Shown one piece after another: positions 1 to 6,462 of a stretch of DNA of 25,707 nucleotides. Location: the NCBI GenBank assembly GCA_910579325.1, contig CAJTTU010000012.1, positions 1 to 25,707 on the forward strand, written 5' to 3'. The position numbers and the translations under genes were made by a program. How positions within the stretch are numbered: position 1 is the first letter of the stretch; each line of letters begins with the position of its first letter. The notes under the pieces were generated by a model, which was given only the letters and a program-made list of their open reading frames with translations, did not search any database and was not told where the DNA came from. This DNA is from an uncultured Lachnospiraceae bacterium. Its GTDB lineage: Bacteria; Bacillota; Clostridia; Lachnospirales; Lachnospiraceae.

Positions 1-1
1 G

Positions 2-349
2 CTTTATAAATTATTTGAACAGAATGTGGACGGTCTGAATTATTTGGATAAAATTAATCTGATTAATAATATTTTATTAGATTATCAAAAGGATAATGAG
101 GATCAAAGAGATACTTCTAATAAAGGTGAAAAGTGGACGGATGAGCAGCTGAAAATTATTTTATCGGATGCTCCTTCAAAGCAGAATTGTATAAAATATG
201 CAGTTCTTTTTAAACGTGGATATGGGAGTATAGAACAGATATACAGATGGTCTACAACTCCCTATCAGGATTTATCGGAACGGAGAAAAAAAGATAGTTT
301 TATTCAGCAGATCAAAAGAATTGCAAAGGAGCTCGGTTTGAGAGGTTAA
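2..349 (+). CDS. 3' end of an unidentified protein with a WTDEQL (Myb/SANT-like) segment, cut by the window edge
   Basis: The frame is open from the first bases of the window and stops with TAA at 347-349, so this is the C-terminal part of a longer gene. A GTG at 26 could serve as a start, but I see no ribosome site before it and the frame continues upstream. The visible part is charged and AT-rich. A linker ending KGEKWTDEQL is followed by an alpha-helical stretch with RGYGSIEQIYRW and a basic C-terminus. The W-T/S-x-E-x-L start resembles Myb/SANT-like helix-turn-helix segments found at the ends of some DNA-targeting proteins, but I cannot name the family. Its stop codon overlaps the stop of the convergent minus-strand gene within a shared TTAA. 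The low GC compared with the genes downstream fits accessory DNA. Function unknown. Confidence 0.55.
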   Translation, partial: LYKLFEQNVDGLNYLDKINLINNILLDYQKDNEDQRDTSNKGEKWTDEQLKIILSDAPSKQNCIKYAVLFKRGYGSIEQIYRWSTTPYQDLSERRKKDSFIQQIKRIAKELGLRG

Positions 350-756
350 TTGCATGGATGTCCTTTTAACTCCGGCACCAGCTCAAAGGACAGTAGTATT
401 TGCAGGCAGACCTGCGGGTCGTTTAAGTCAAAGGGAGAAATCTGCTGCATTTTATTCAGCCGGTACAGCAAAGTGGTTCTGTGGATGCCCAGTACATGGG
501 CAGTGTAGGCTGCGTTATACTGGTTGATCATGTACTGGTAGAGCGTCCGTGTCAGCTGAATATCCGGATTGTTCCGGTCATATTCATATAGTTTGCCCAG
601 GGTGGCCATCTCAGCGTACTGTTCAAGGGTAAGCTCAGGCGCATCCTCATCAGGAATAATCGGACGGGAAGCCGCCATTTCAATTTCACGGATCTGCGCG
701 TCTGTCGGTTGCTGGCCGGTACGGATTACGGTGCGGACGATATGTTCATTCTCCAT
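346..756 (-). CDS. small protein: acidic REIE/DED module fused to a PucR-type C-terminal helix-turn-helix
   Basis: A 136-residue protein, probably cytoplasmic. Residues about 60-130 (LYEYDRNNPDIQLTRTLYQY, then HVLGIHRTTLLYRL, then LNDPQVCLQILLSFEL) match the C-terminal DNA-binding domain of PucR/CdaR regulators (HTH_30 type), where the HRxTLxYRL helix is the hallmark. Residues about 15-50 (REIEMAASRPIIPDEDAPEL) look like a short acidic module that I associate with small Firmicutes proteins resembling antitoxins; that link is from memory and weak. The PucR sensory part is absent, so this is a stand-alone DNA-binding protein and not a normal PucR regulator. The start is the ATG at 756 with AAGGAAAA upstream. 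It is convergent with the partial gene to its left and diverges from the winged-helix/FRG/AIPR cassette across about 160 bases, so it could regulate that cassette. This is inference. Confidence 0.65.
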   Translation of the reverse strand: MENEHIVRTVIRTGQQPTDAQIREIEMAASRPIIPDEDAPELTLEQYAEMATLGKLYEYDRNNPDIQLTRTLYQYMINQYNAAYTAHVLGIHRTTLLYRLNKMQQISPFDLNDPQVCLQILLSFELVPELKGHPCN

Positions 757-862
757 AATATATTTTCCTTTCTGTGGGCGTTGCCATACGGGCGGAAATT
801 AATCGTGCCGCTTCTTCACGATACAGATTTTTTCGGAAACGTAAAGATGATGAAAATAAATA

Positions 863-891
863 TTGAAAAATAAAGAAGATGAAGATATAAT
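863..891 (+). promoter_or_regulatory. sigma-A-type promoter of the FRG/AIPR cassette
   Basis: TTGAAA at 863-868 and TATAAT at 886-891 are separated by exactly 17 bases. Transcription would begin near 898, at the AAGGAGG ribosome site itself, giving a leader of only about 18 bases before the ATG at 916. Confidence 0.7.
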
Positions 892-915
892 GAAGAAAAG
901 GAGGAAGAGGAAGCT

Positions 916-1461
916 ATGAAAGAACGGCTAAAAACGGCAGAAATCAAGATATTTCTAAGAGAGTGCGTACAGGACGGAAACTGTCATACGATTGATGACT
1001 TTAAAAAACATATAGCGGACAATTCCGGAAAATCTTTCACCATCGGGCAGCTGAGCGGAGCGATATCTCAGCTGACAGCTCTTGGAGAACTGGAGAAAGT
1101 AGAGAGAGGATTATATCGGAACGGCATGGGGACGGGCATCATTTCAGGGAGAGAAACTGTTACAGTAAACAGGGAAAATGAGGCGGCCAACGGCTGTGAA
1201 ATGATGCAAGAAAAGGAATTCGGACAAATCAGGAAAGTAAATGGAGAAAACATAGCAGATAAGATAGGCGAAACGGAAGAAAATAAACAAATTAAAGAAA
1301 TGTGGGATGCACTCAGGACATTTCTGGAGGAAGCCGACCGCAGCCTTGCCGATATCGTGGGAAGGGCCAATGTGTGGAACTTAAGCGGCGCAGAATTTGA
1401 ATTGTTAAGAGAAGTGAAGCGGCTGGGGGAGCAGATGAAAGCGATCGCATCCAAATGCTGA
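916..1461 (+). CDS. winged-helix N-terminus plus helical C-terminus protein, first gene of the FRG/AIPR cassette
   Basis: A 181-residue soluble protein I cannot assign to a named family. Residues about 5-70 (EIKIFLRECVQDG, then FTIGQLSGAISQLTALGEL, then ERGLYRN) have the pattern of a winged-helix DNA-binding fold: a helix-turn-helix with GQLSGAI as a probable recognition helix and ERGLYRN as the wing. A polar, probably disordered linker follows (about 75-115). The C-terminal helical segment (about 120-180, WDALRTFLEEADRSL and EFELLREVKRLGEQM) could form a coiled coil. It sits directly behind a near-consensus promoter and 16 bases before the FRG gene, so the two are probably co-transcribed. 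By position it may be the cassette's regulator or a DNA-sensing partner; nothing in the sequence decides this. Start ATG at 916 with AAGAGG five bases upstream. Confidence 0.7.
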   Translation: MKERLKTAEIKIFLRECVQDGNCHTIDDFKKHIADNSGKSFTIGQLSGAISQLTALGELEKVERGLYRNGMGTGIISGRETVTVNRENEAANGCEMMQEKEFGQIRKVNGENIADKIGETEENKQIKEMWDALRTFLEEADRSLADIVGRANVWNLSGAEFELLREVKRLGEQMKAIASKC

Positions 1462-1477
1462 TACGGGGGAAGCTGTT

Positions 1478-2593
1478 ATGAACCATGTGCAAAGAAATGC
1501 CCTTCCAAAAGAAAAAAGCATTGACGATTCTCTCTGTATTCACAATGTGTCAGAGTATTTAAGCAGAATCAGAACATGCATCAACAAAAGGCAGCAGGAG
1601 GACTGCATCGTGGTATACCGCGGGGAACCGGATTTGTACGAACGGCCCTGCAGACCCAATATTTTCAGAAAGGGCGTATTAAACGGCAACCGGTTTTTTG
1701 AAAAGAATCTGTTTGACACCATGAGGCAAAACAAACTGACAGGAGAGAACCGATATCTGGACAATGCCATCGATGCCCAGCATGGAGAGTTTCCGAGCAG
1801 GCTTCTGGATGTCTCCTACAATTGTCTGATCGCCCTGTATTTTGCAGTGACGCCCTACTATCATTTTGACGAGGATTCCATGGATTCTAAAGATGGGATG
1901 GTGTATCTGTTTTTTATTGATGAGATATTCAGCCCCAGTGCCAGAAATACCAATGATAACTATAATGCCATGATCAACCGGGATCAGGAATGGTATCAGC
2001 ACAATGCGCTTTTCTGGAATAACCACAAATTTATTGACCACGCAAAGCTGAACAGCAGGATTATCGCCCAGCAGGGAGCTTTTATTCTCTTTCCCGGGGA
2101 AGAACCCCGGGATCTGCCGGAATATCTGTACTGCGGGATTCGGATTCCTAAGGAGGCCAAGCCTCTGATCCGTCAGGAGCTGAATCAATTCTTCGGCATT
2201 CACACGGGAAGCGTGTACCCGGAGATCATTAATCTTGTCAAAGAGTTAAGCGGAAAAAGCAGAAGACTGAATACACTGGAATTTACCTGCGAGAATGAGC
2301 TGCGGTATGGGATGAAACAATTAAAAAAGGAACTGATTTACTATATCGACTATGCGATCGAACAGCGAAACAGCGAGCATATGGGTCGGATTCTGATTCA
2401 TATGGAACGGAGACTTGCCTGTTACCGCCAGGGGATCAAAGAGTTTCAGGAGTATTGTAAACATAACAAGGTAGTACCGGATGAGATGATAGATGAGATT
2501 ATCAATCAGTTTAATCAATATGTTCGGCAGTTTTCCGACATAATGGAAGAATATCATATCGGGGAGCTTTCGTGGCGTACGCTTATCATTTAG
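1478..2593 (+). CDS. FRG-domain protein
   Basis: A 371-residue soluble protein. The N-terminal half carries an FRG domain: YRGEPDLY at residues 47-54 (the [FY]RG motif that names the family), NRFFEKNLFDTMR, then the central QHGEFPSRLLDVSYNCLIAL with SRLLDV at 107-112, and a beta-rich DGMVYLFFIDEIFSP. The GIRIPKEAKPLIRQEL segment near residue 220 fits the end of the domain. The remainder is helical with no recognised motif. FRG domains are common in bacteria and phages, and I know of no settled activity for them; several occur near phage-defence genes. The ribosome site is GGGGGAAG before ATG 1478, 16 bases after the winged-helix gene. The next gene, AIPR, starts 81 bases downstream on the same strand. 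FRG assignment is fairly firm; a role as toxic effector is inference. Confidence 0.8.
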   Translation: MNHVQRNALPKEKSIDDSLCIHNVSEYLSRIRTCINKRQQEDCIVVYRGEPDLYERPCRPNIFRKGVLNGNRFFEKNLFDTMRQNKLTGENRYLDNAIDAQHGEFPSRLLDVSYNCLIALYFAVTPYYHFDEDSMDSKDGMVYLFFIDEIFSPSARNTNDNYNAMINRDQEWYQHNALFWNNHKFIDHAKLNSRIIAQQGAFILFPGEEPRDLPEYLYCGIRIPKEAKPLIRQELNQFFGIHTGSVYPEIINLVKELSGKSRRLNTLEFTCENELRYGMKQLKKELIYYIDYAIEQRNSEHMGRILIHMERRLACYRQGIKEFQEYCKHNKVVPDEMIDEIINQFNQYVRQFSDIMEEYHIGELSWRTLII

Positions 2594-2616
2594 AAATGAA
2601 AAGGACGAAATTGGAA

Positions 2617-2654
2617 AGTAAACTTTTAAATCTACCTTGATGACGCAGTAAACT
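2617..2654 (+). repeat. short direct repeat AGTAAACT between the FRG and AIPR genes
   Basis: AGTAAACT occurs at 2617-2624 and 2647-2654, start to start 30 bases (about three helical turns), in the 81-base gap between the two genes. It might be a regulator binding site or chance. Confidence 0.3.
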
Positions 2655-2674
2655 ACGCCAGGAAAGAGGAAGGA

Positions 2675-4984
2675 ATGGAACAATTAAAGAGTCCAAAGAC
2701 ACGCAGAAGAGAAATATTCAGAGATCATATTCAGAGGGTTTTAAAGGATCAGGGCAGGGATACGGACGACGAGTGGTGGGAGGATGAGGAGGCCTGGCAG
2801 GAGCTTGAGAACATCGCCTGCAGCAGCCAGGGCTATGTGAGCAATTCAATAAAACTGAAAATTGACAGCAGGGAAAGGATGGTTATTGCCGTCTGTAAAG
2901 AAAACAGGGACGATTTTTTTAAACAGGTGGAGGATGAGGCTTGCGCTATGTCCCGGGAGCCGGAGACAGAAGGGATTCATCTGGTGTTTTTTGTCCGTGA
3001 TATGAGAAATCGAGTCCAATTGGAGAAACAGTTCTCCGCCACGGTGCAGACCAGGCTGCTGAATCAGGTGAGAGTACAGTCCAGGAAAAAGAATCTTACT
3101 CTGAACTGTACCTATATTCTTGAGCGGGAATACAAAAAACAGCCTGTAAAAATTATCGATTTGGAACGGTATGAGATTATGCAGATGCCTGTGGCGGTTT
3201 CCCATATAAACGTGGAATCTCCGGATCAGAGGGAGGAAACAGAGGACTCCCCGCAGGCTCTGGTATTCACTACAGAGTTACATCAGCTGGTGGAAATCTA
3301 TAACATCATTGGCGATCAGCTGTTTCATGCCAACGTCCGATTTGGACTCAGTGAGATACTGGGCGTCGATCAGGCCATCTGCCGGACTCTTGAGGAGGAA
3401 CCGGAACTTTTCTGGTATAAGAATAACGGAATTACGATTCTGTCCGGCAGAGAAGGGCCGGATTTCAGAAAACCGGAGATTCTGATTTTAGACGAGCTGG
3501 ATGCGGGAAAGGCGCCTTCTTTTTCTGTTATCAACGGCGCCCAGACGATAACGGCTTCGGCCAGATGCCTTTTTAATATGGAACTCCGGTCTAAAGAAAA
3601 GAAAGGTGACAAAAGCATTTGGGAAGAAAAGCTGAAAAAATCCAGGGAAGCCCAGGTTCTTGTGAGAGTCATTTATCTGCCTCAGAAAGAAGGCGCTTTG
3701 GGGAGTCTGGGAAAAGAGATCAGTGTGGCCTTAAACCGTCAGAAGCCTATTAAGATGGAAGACATTGCGTTTACCGCGAGGCCAGTGGAAAAGATGGCCC
3801 GCTATCTGGAACGCGGATTGAGGACAGGCCGGACAGACTTTAGCCTTACAAGGAGAGGGGAAGGAATTTTAAAGAATCAGCAGCTGGAGCTTATTTCCTT
3901 TGTGCGGGCCAGAAAGGCCTGCAAGGGAGATCCGGGAGAAGCCAGAAGCCAGGGCGCAAACGAACTTTTGAAGCTTCAGATTGACAAGGACGGAAATTAT
4001 TCCTTCTTTTACAAAGATATTTTTGTAAAAGAGTGGGCCGAGGCCGATGAGAGCCAGGAGGAATCGGTGTTCAGGCGTTTTTATGGCGCAGTATGGTTTG
4101 CAGACCGGCTGGCCGGAAAATATGAAAAGGTAAAAAGACAGATAAAGAGCGAAAATGCAGAGTATCTCATTGCAGTGAGAAACGGAAAGTGGTATTTTAC
4201 TGCGGCGTTAGTTCAGCTGCTCAACGGATTTGCAGTGAAAGAGAACCAGGAGGGAATCGGGGAACCGGATTACTCCGAATTTAACAGTTCTTTGGAGGAA
4301 GTGGAAGAAAAACTTTCGGACGGAATCTCGTGCTTTGCCTGGATTATGACAGTTTATGTATCGCTCTATAGGGACAGGTATGGGGAATTGAATTCCAATC
4401 TGTTTAAAAAGAGCGACTGCTATGACGGTCTTTTGGATGAGATGAAAAAAATATATGGAAGATGGAGAGGGGCAGAGCCTGTCCATGGAGAGACAGAGGC
4501 CGAAACGGTTTTGGCAGAGCTTCTATCTGATTTCTGCCGTCTGTTTGCATCCGGAGATTCCGACGAAAACGAAAACAAAGACATAAACCGGGGGCTGGCC
4601 GTAAAAGAGGCAGCCGCGGGGCGTGTTCTTACAGGAAAGTATGTGGTATTGGGCGGAACCTGGATTCCGGTCAAGTCTATGGCAAAGGCCATGGAGAAAA
4701 CGGTGGCATACATACTGGAGCAGTATCCGGAAGGAATGGCGGGAGTGAAGAAAAAGGGTATGGACTGGATTACATGGGATTATCATACGGCATGGAAGGA
4801 TGACGGATACTTTCGGCGGTCGCCAAAAGAGATCAGGGTGCGGGAAGATGTCTGCTGGATCGGAACCTCATCCAATACAGGCAGGAAGGCTCGCCAGATA
4901 CAGCAGTTGTGTGAGACGGCAGGCGTAAAAAGAGGCGAAATCGTCTGGTATGAGGACGGCGGGAGGCAGGTACTTGTCTGGTAG
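2675..4984 (+). CDS. AIPR-family (abortive infection phage resistance) protein with extra C-terminal domain
   Basis: A 769-residue soluble protein. Residues about 195-440 show the AIPR (PF10592-type) signature: IIGDQLFHANVRFGLSE, then LFWYKNNGITI with NNGITI at 250-255, then VINGAQTITA with VINGAQT at 285-291, and VALNRQKPIKMEDI further on. AIPR proteins are known from abortive-infection and restriction-linked loci; their biochemical activity is not settled. The first 190 residues (charged, with VSNSIKLKIDSRERMVIAV) match the variable N-terminal part of such proteins. The last 120 residues (WIPVKSMAKAMEKTVAYIL ... CWIGTSSNTGRKARQIQQL) look like a separate alpha/beta module, also seen as I recall at the ends of other restriction-type proteins. 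Start ATG 2675 is preceded by AGAGGAAGGA. It is the last gene of the cassette; a 430-base non-coding stretch follows. No frame damage is seen. Confidence 0.82.
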   Translation: MEQLKSPKTRRREIFRDHIQRVLKDQGRDTDDEWWEDEEAWQELENIACSSQGYVSNSIKLKIDSRERMVIAVCKENRDDFFKQVEDEACAMSREPETEGIHLVFFVRDMRNRVQLEKQFSATVQTRLLNQVRVQSRKKNLTLNCTYILEREYKKQPVKIIDLERYEIMQMPVAVSHINVESPDQREETEDSPQALVFTTELHQLVEIYNIIGDQLFHANVRFGLSEILGVDQAICRTLEEEPELFWYKNNGITILSGREGPDFRKPEILILDELDAGKAPSFSVINGAQTITASARCLFNMELRSKEKKGDKSIWEEKLKKSREAQVLVRVIYLPQKEGALGSLGKEISVALNRQKPIKMEDIAFTARPVEKMARYLERGLRTGRTDFSLTRRGEGILKNQQLELISFVRARKACKGDPGEARSQGANELLKLQIDKDGNYSFFYKDIFVKEWAEADESQEESVFRRFYGAVWFADRLAGKYEKVKRQIKSENAEYLIAVRNGKWYFTAALVQLLNGFAVKENQEGIGEPDYSEFNSSLEEVEEKLSDGISCFAWIMTVYVSLYRDRYGELNSNLFKKSDCYDGLLDEMKKIYGRWRGAEPVHGETEAETVLAELLSDFCRLFASGDSDENENKDINRGLAVKEAAAGRVLTGKYVVLGGTWIPVKSMAKAMEKTVAYILEQYPEGMAGVKKKGMDWITWDYHTAWKDDGYFRRSPKEIRVREDVCWIGTSSNTGRKARQIQQLCETAGVKRGEIVWYEDGGRQVLVW

Positions 4985-5413
4985 TGCATAACAGGGATTT
5001 AAGTTTTGTTTCGAATATCCATTTTCTGATAAACCGGCGTTAATAAGTGAAATTTCCCGGAAGTTTTTATTTCATAGATTTCCTGATAACCTGATAACTG
5101 TAAAGAATCCAGGACATTTTATCTTCGGAAATAATAACGTAACAGTTATCTGACTGTGTTATCAAGGAAGCCGGCAGGCGTCCCTGTGCAAGCGCGGGAT
5201 GATTCTCATCGATGAATACAATGGTGCCTGTGAGAGCGGACAGGTTGAAATTTGAGCAGAATTTATCATCTTTTAAATCTCCTGTTTTCAAAATCCCGGC
5301 TCCATAGTATAATAACAGACAGCAGAATTTCATAGGCAGTATCAAATGATTTATGAAAAAACAGAAAGCCCCGGGAGGGGAGTTGCGGAACGAAATTAGA
5401 GGAGGAAATCTAA
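4985..5413. other. 429-base intergenic stretch between AIPR and LUD genes
   Basis: No convincing gene. A minus-strand frame ending at 5067 could give an 88-residue peptide from an ATG at 5333, but it lacks a ribosome site, has no recognisable family and runs across the probable LUD promoter. I see no clear terminator for the AIPR gene. The stretch marks the boundary between the accessory left part and the rest. Confidence 0.5.
5285..5313 (+). promoter_or_regulatory. probable sigma-A promoter of the LUD gene
   Basis: TTTTCA at 5285-5290 and a perfect TATAAT at 5308-5313 are 17 bases apart; the -35 box is weak (4 of 6). The start codon lies about 95 bases downstream of the expected transcription start. 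Confidence 0.5.
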
Positions 5414-6052
5414 ATGGAACAAACGCCAAAACAGCTCAGAAATGAAAAATTAGGCGCAAAAGTAGTGAAAGCAATGGAAAGCAGACACTTTGAAGCTTAC
5501 TATTGCGGCACGAGGGAGGATGCGCTTAAGAAAGCGCTGGAATTGATTCCCGAAGGCAGTGTCGTAGCATGGGGCGGATCTGTCACGATGAATGAGATCG
5601 GACTGTCGGAAGCGCTTCACAACGGAAAGTATCAGCTGATCGACAGAGACGCCGCGCCGCCGGAAGAAAAAAGAAAACTGATGCGGCAGGGATTGCTGGC
5701 CGATTATTTTATTTCCGGCGCCAATGCCGTCAGCGAGGACGGGGAGATCGTGAATATCGACGGAAACGGCAACCGGGTGGGCGCAATCGTATACGGGCCG
5801 GATCATGTGGTAATCATAGCCGGGATGAATAAGGTGGTAAAGACATTGGAGGACGCCGTAAAACGCGCCCGTACCATAGCCGCCCCCATTAACAAGCAGC
5901 GGTTCGGCGGCACTACGCCCTGCGTTAAAACCGGAAGCTGCGGTGACTGTAAGGCAGAGGACTGCATCTGCTGCCAGGTACTGGTAACGAGAGTCTGCCG
6001 GCCGGCGGGGCGGATCAAGGTGATTCTGGTGGGAGAAGAACTGGGATTTTGA
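5414..6052 (+). CDS. LUD-domain protein (lactate-utilisation LutC/YkgG-like fold)
   Basis: A 212-residue cytoplasmic protein of the LUD (DUF162) family. Family marks are IPEGSVVAWGGSVTMNEIGL at about 47-66, the LIDRD segment, ADYFISGANAVSEDGEIVN at about 97-115, DGNGNRVGAIVYGPDHVVII, and a C-terminal Cys-rich stretch with TGSCGDCKAEDCICC. The last resembles an iron-sulphur or zinc site and is usual in the clostridial stand-alone members. Relatives LutB/LutC take part in oxidising lactate to pyruvate, but this single-gene form is not next to lutA or lutB, so its substrate is unknown. It has a strong ribosome site (GAGGAGGAAA) before the ATG, its own probable promoter, and a hairpin downstream at 6076, so it appears to be transcribed alone. 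Confidence 0.85.
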   Translation: MEQTPKQLRNEKLGAKVVKAMESRHFEAYYCGTREDALKKALELIPEGSVVAWGGSVTMNEIGLSEALHNGKYQLIDRDAAPPEEKRKLMRQGLLADYFISGANAVSEDGEIVNIDGNGNRVGAIVYGPDHVVIIAGMNKVVKTLEDAVKRARTIAAPINKQRFGGTTPCVKTGSCGDCKAEDCICCQVLVTRVCRPAGRIKVILVGEELGF

Positions 6053-6075
6053 CCGCCGTTCTTTTAAAGACCGGT

Positions 6076-6127
6076 GTCAGTAAAAGACAGCCGGGTAAAA
6101 CGGCCTGTTTAACTGACGCTGGTTTTT
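6076..6127 (+). terminator. hairpin and T-run after the LUD gene
   Basis: GTCAGT at 6076-6081 pairs with ACTGAC at 6112-6117. Inside it, CAG/CTG and CCG/CGG pair around a short loop, with small bulges. TTTTT follows at 6123-6127 after a short gap. It is an imperfect but plausible rho-independent terminator. Confidence 0.5.
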
Positions 6128-6178
6128 AGTTTTCGCCAGATTACGGAAGGGGAATGGCTGGCAGCTTTTGATACAGGA

Positions 6179-6207
6179 TTGACAAAGAAAATTTATTATG
6201 ATAATAT
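6179..6207 (+). promoter_or_regulatory. strong sigma-A promoter of the blaR1-like/blaI-like operon
   Basis: Consensus TTGACA at 6179-6184, a 17-base spacer and TAATAT at 6202-6207. Expected transcription start near 6213-6215, inside the palindrome that follows. Confidence 0.8.
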
Positions 6208-6209
6208 AC

Positions 6210-6240
6210 GCTTATAAACTATATATTATAATTTATAAGC
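6210..6240. repeat. 9-base inverted repeat over the transcription start
   Basis: GCTTATAAA at 6210-6218 and TTTATAAGC at 6232-6240 are perfect inverted copies separated by 13 AT-rich bases. Lying just after the -10 box, the element is placed like a repressor operator. As RNA it could also form a hairpin near the 5' end of the transcript. Confidence 0.6.
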
Positions 6241-6246
6241 TACAAT

Positions 6247-6256
6247 CACATATGTA
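6247..6256. promoter_or_regulatory. candidate BlaI/MecI/CopY-type operator box 1
   Basis: CACATATGTA matches the TACANNTGTA box of the BlaI/MecI/CopY repressor family at 9 of 10 positions, with ACATATGT as a perfect palindrome at 6248-6255. It lies about 35 bases after the expected transcription start of the operon that encodes such a repressor, consistent with autoregulation. Confidence 0.55.
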
Positions 6257-6285
6257 TATTGTGGAGTTGAGCGGAGGCGGAGTAA

Positions 6286-6315
6286 ATGAAGATTACATAT
6301 GTTAACAACATATGA
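6286..6315 (+). CDS. possible 9-codon leader peptide or decayed small gene
   Basis: An ATG at 6286 lies behind GGAGGCGGAG, a good ribosome site, and reads MKITYVNNI before a TGA at 6313-6315. The same frame then stays open for 33 codons (6316-6414, including VNLEKPEFFQSAEKSLEIF) to a second TGA at 6415. The frame could be a leader peptide in the blaR1 transcript, or a small gene broken by a nonsense change. It overlaps operator box 2. Confidence 0.3.
   Translation: MKITYVNNI
6294..6303. promoter_or_regulatory. candidate BlaI/MecI/CopY-type operator box 2
   Basis: TACATATGTT again matches TACANNTGTA at 9 of 10 positions and shares the ACATATGT core (6295-6302) with box 1, 47 bases upstream. 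Paired operators are usual for this repressor family. Confidence 0.55.
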
Positions 6316-6462
6316 GTATACGTACCCGAAGCGAAGGATGTTAATCTGGAGAAACCAGAGTTTTTCCAAAGTGCAGAAAAGTCATTGGAAATATTTCAAT
6401 GGATGAGTCGGGCCTGACAGGGTCACTGCATGAAAGATATGATAAAAAGATGGTAAAATAGC

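Noticed and set aside
5067..5429. A 120-codon minus-strand frame in the gap before the LUD gene
   Set aside because: Its start overlaps the LUD gene start; the internal ATG at 5333 has no ribosome site; the translation matches no family I know. It crosses the likely LUD promoter. A decayed gene fragment cannot be excluded.
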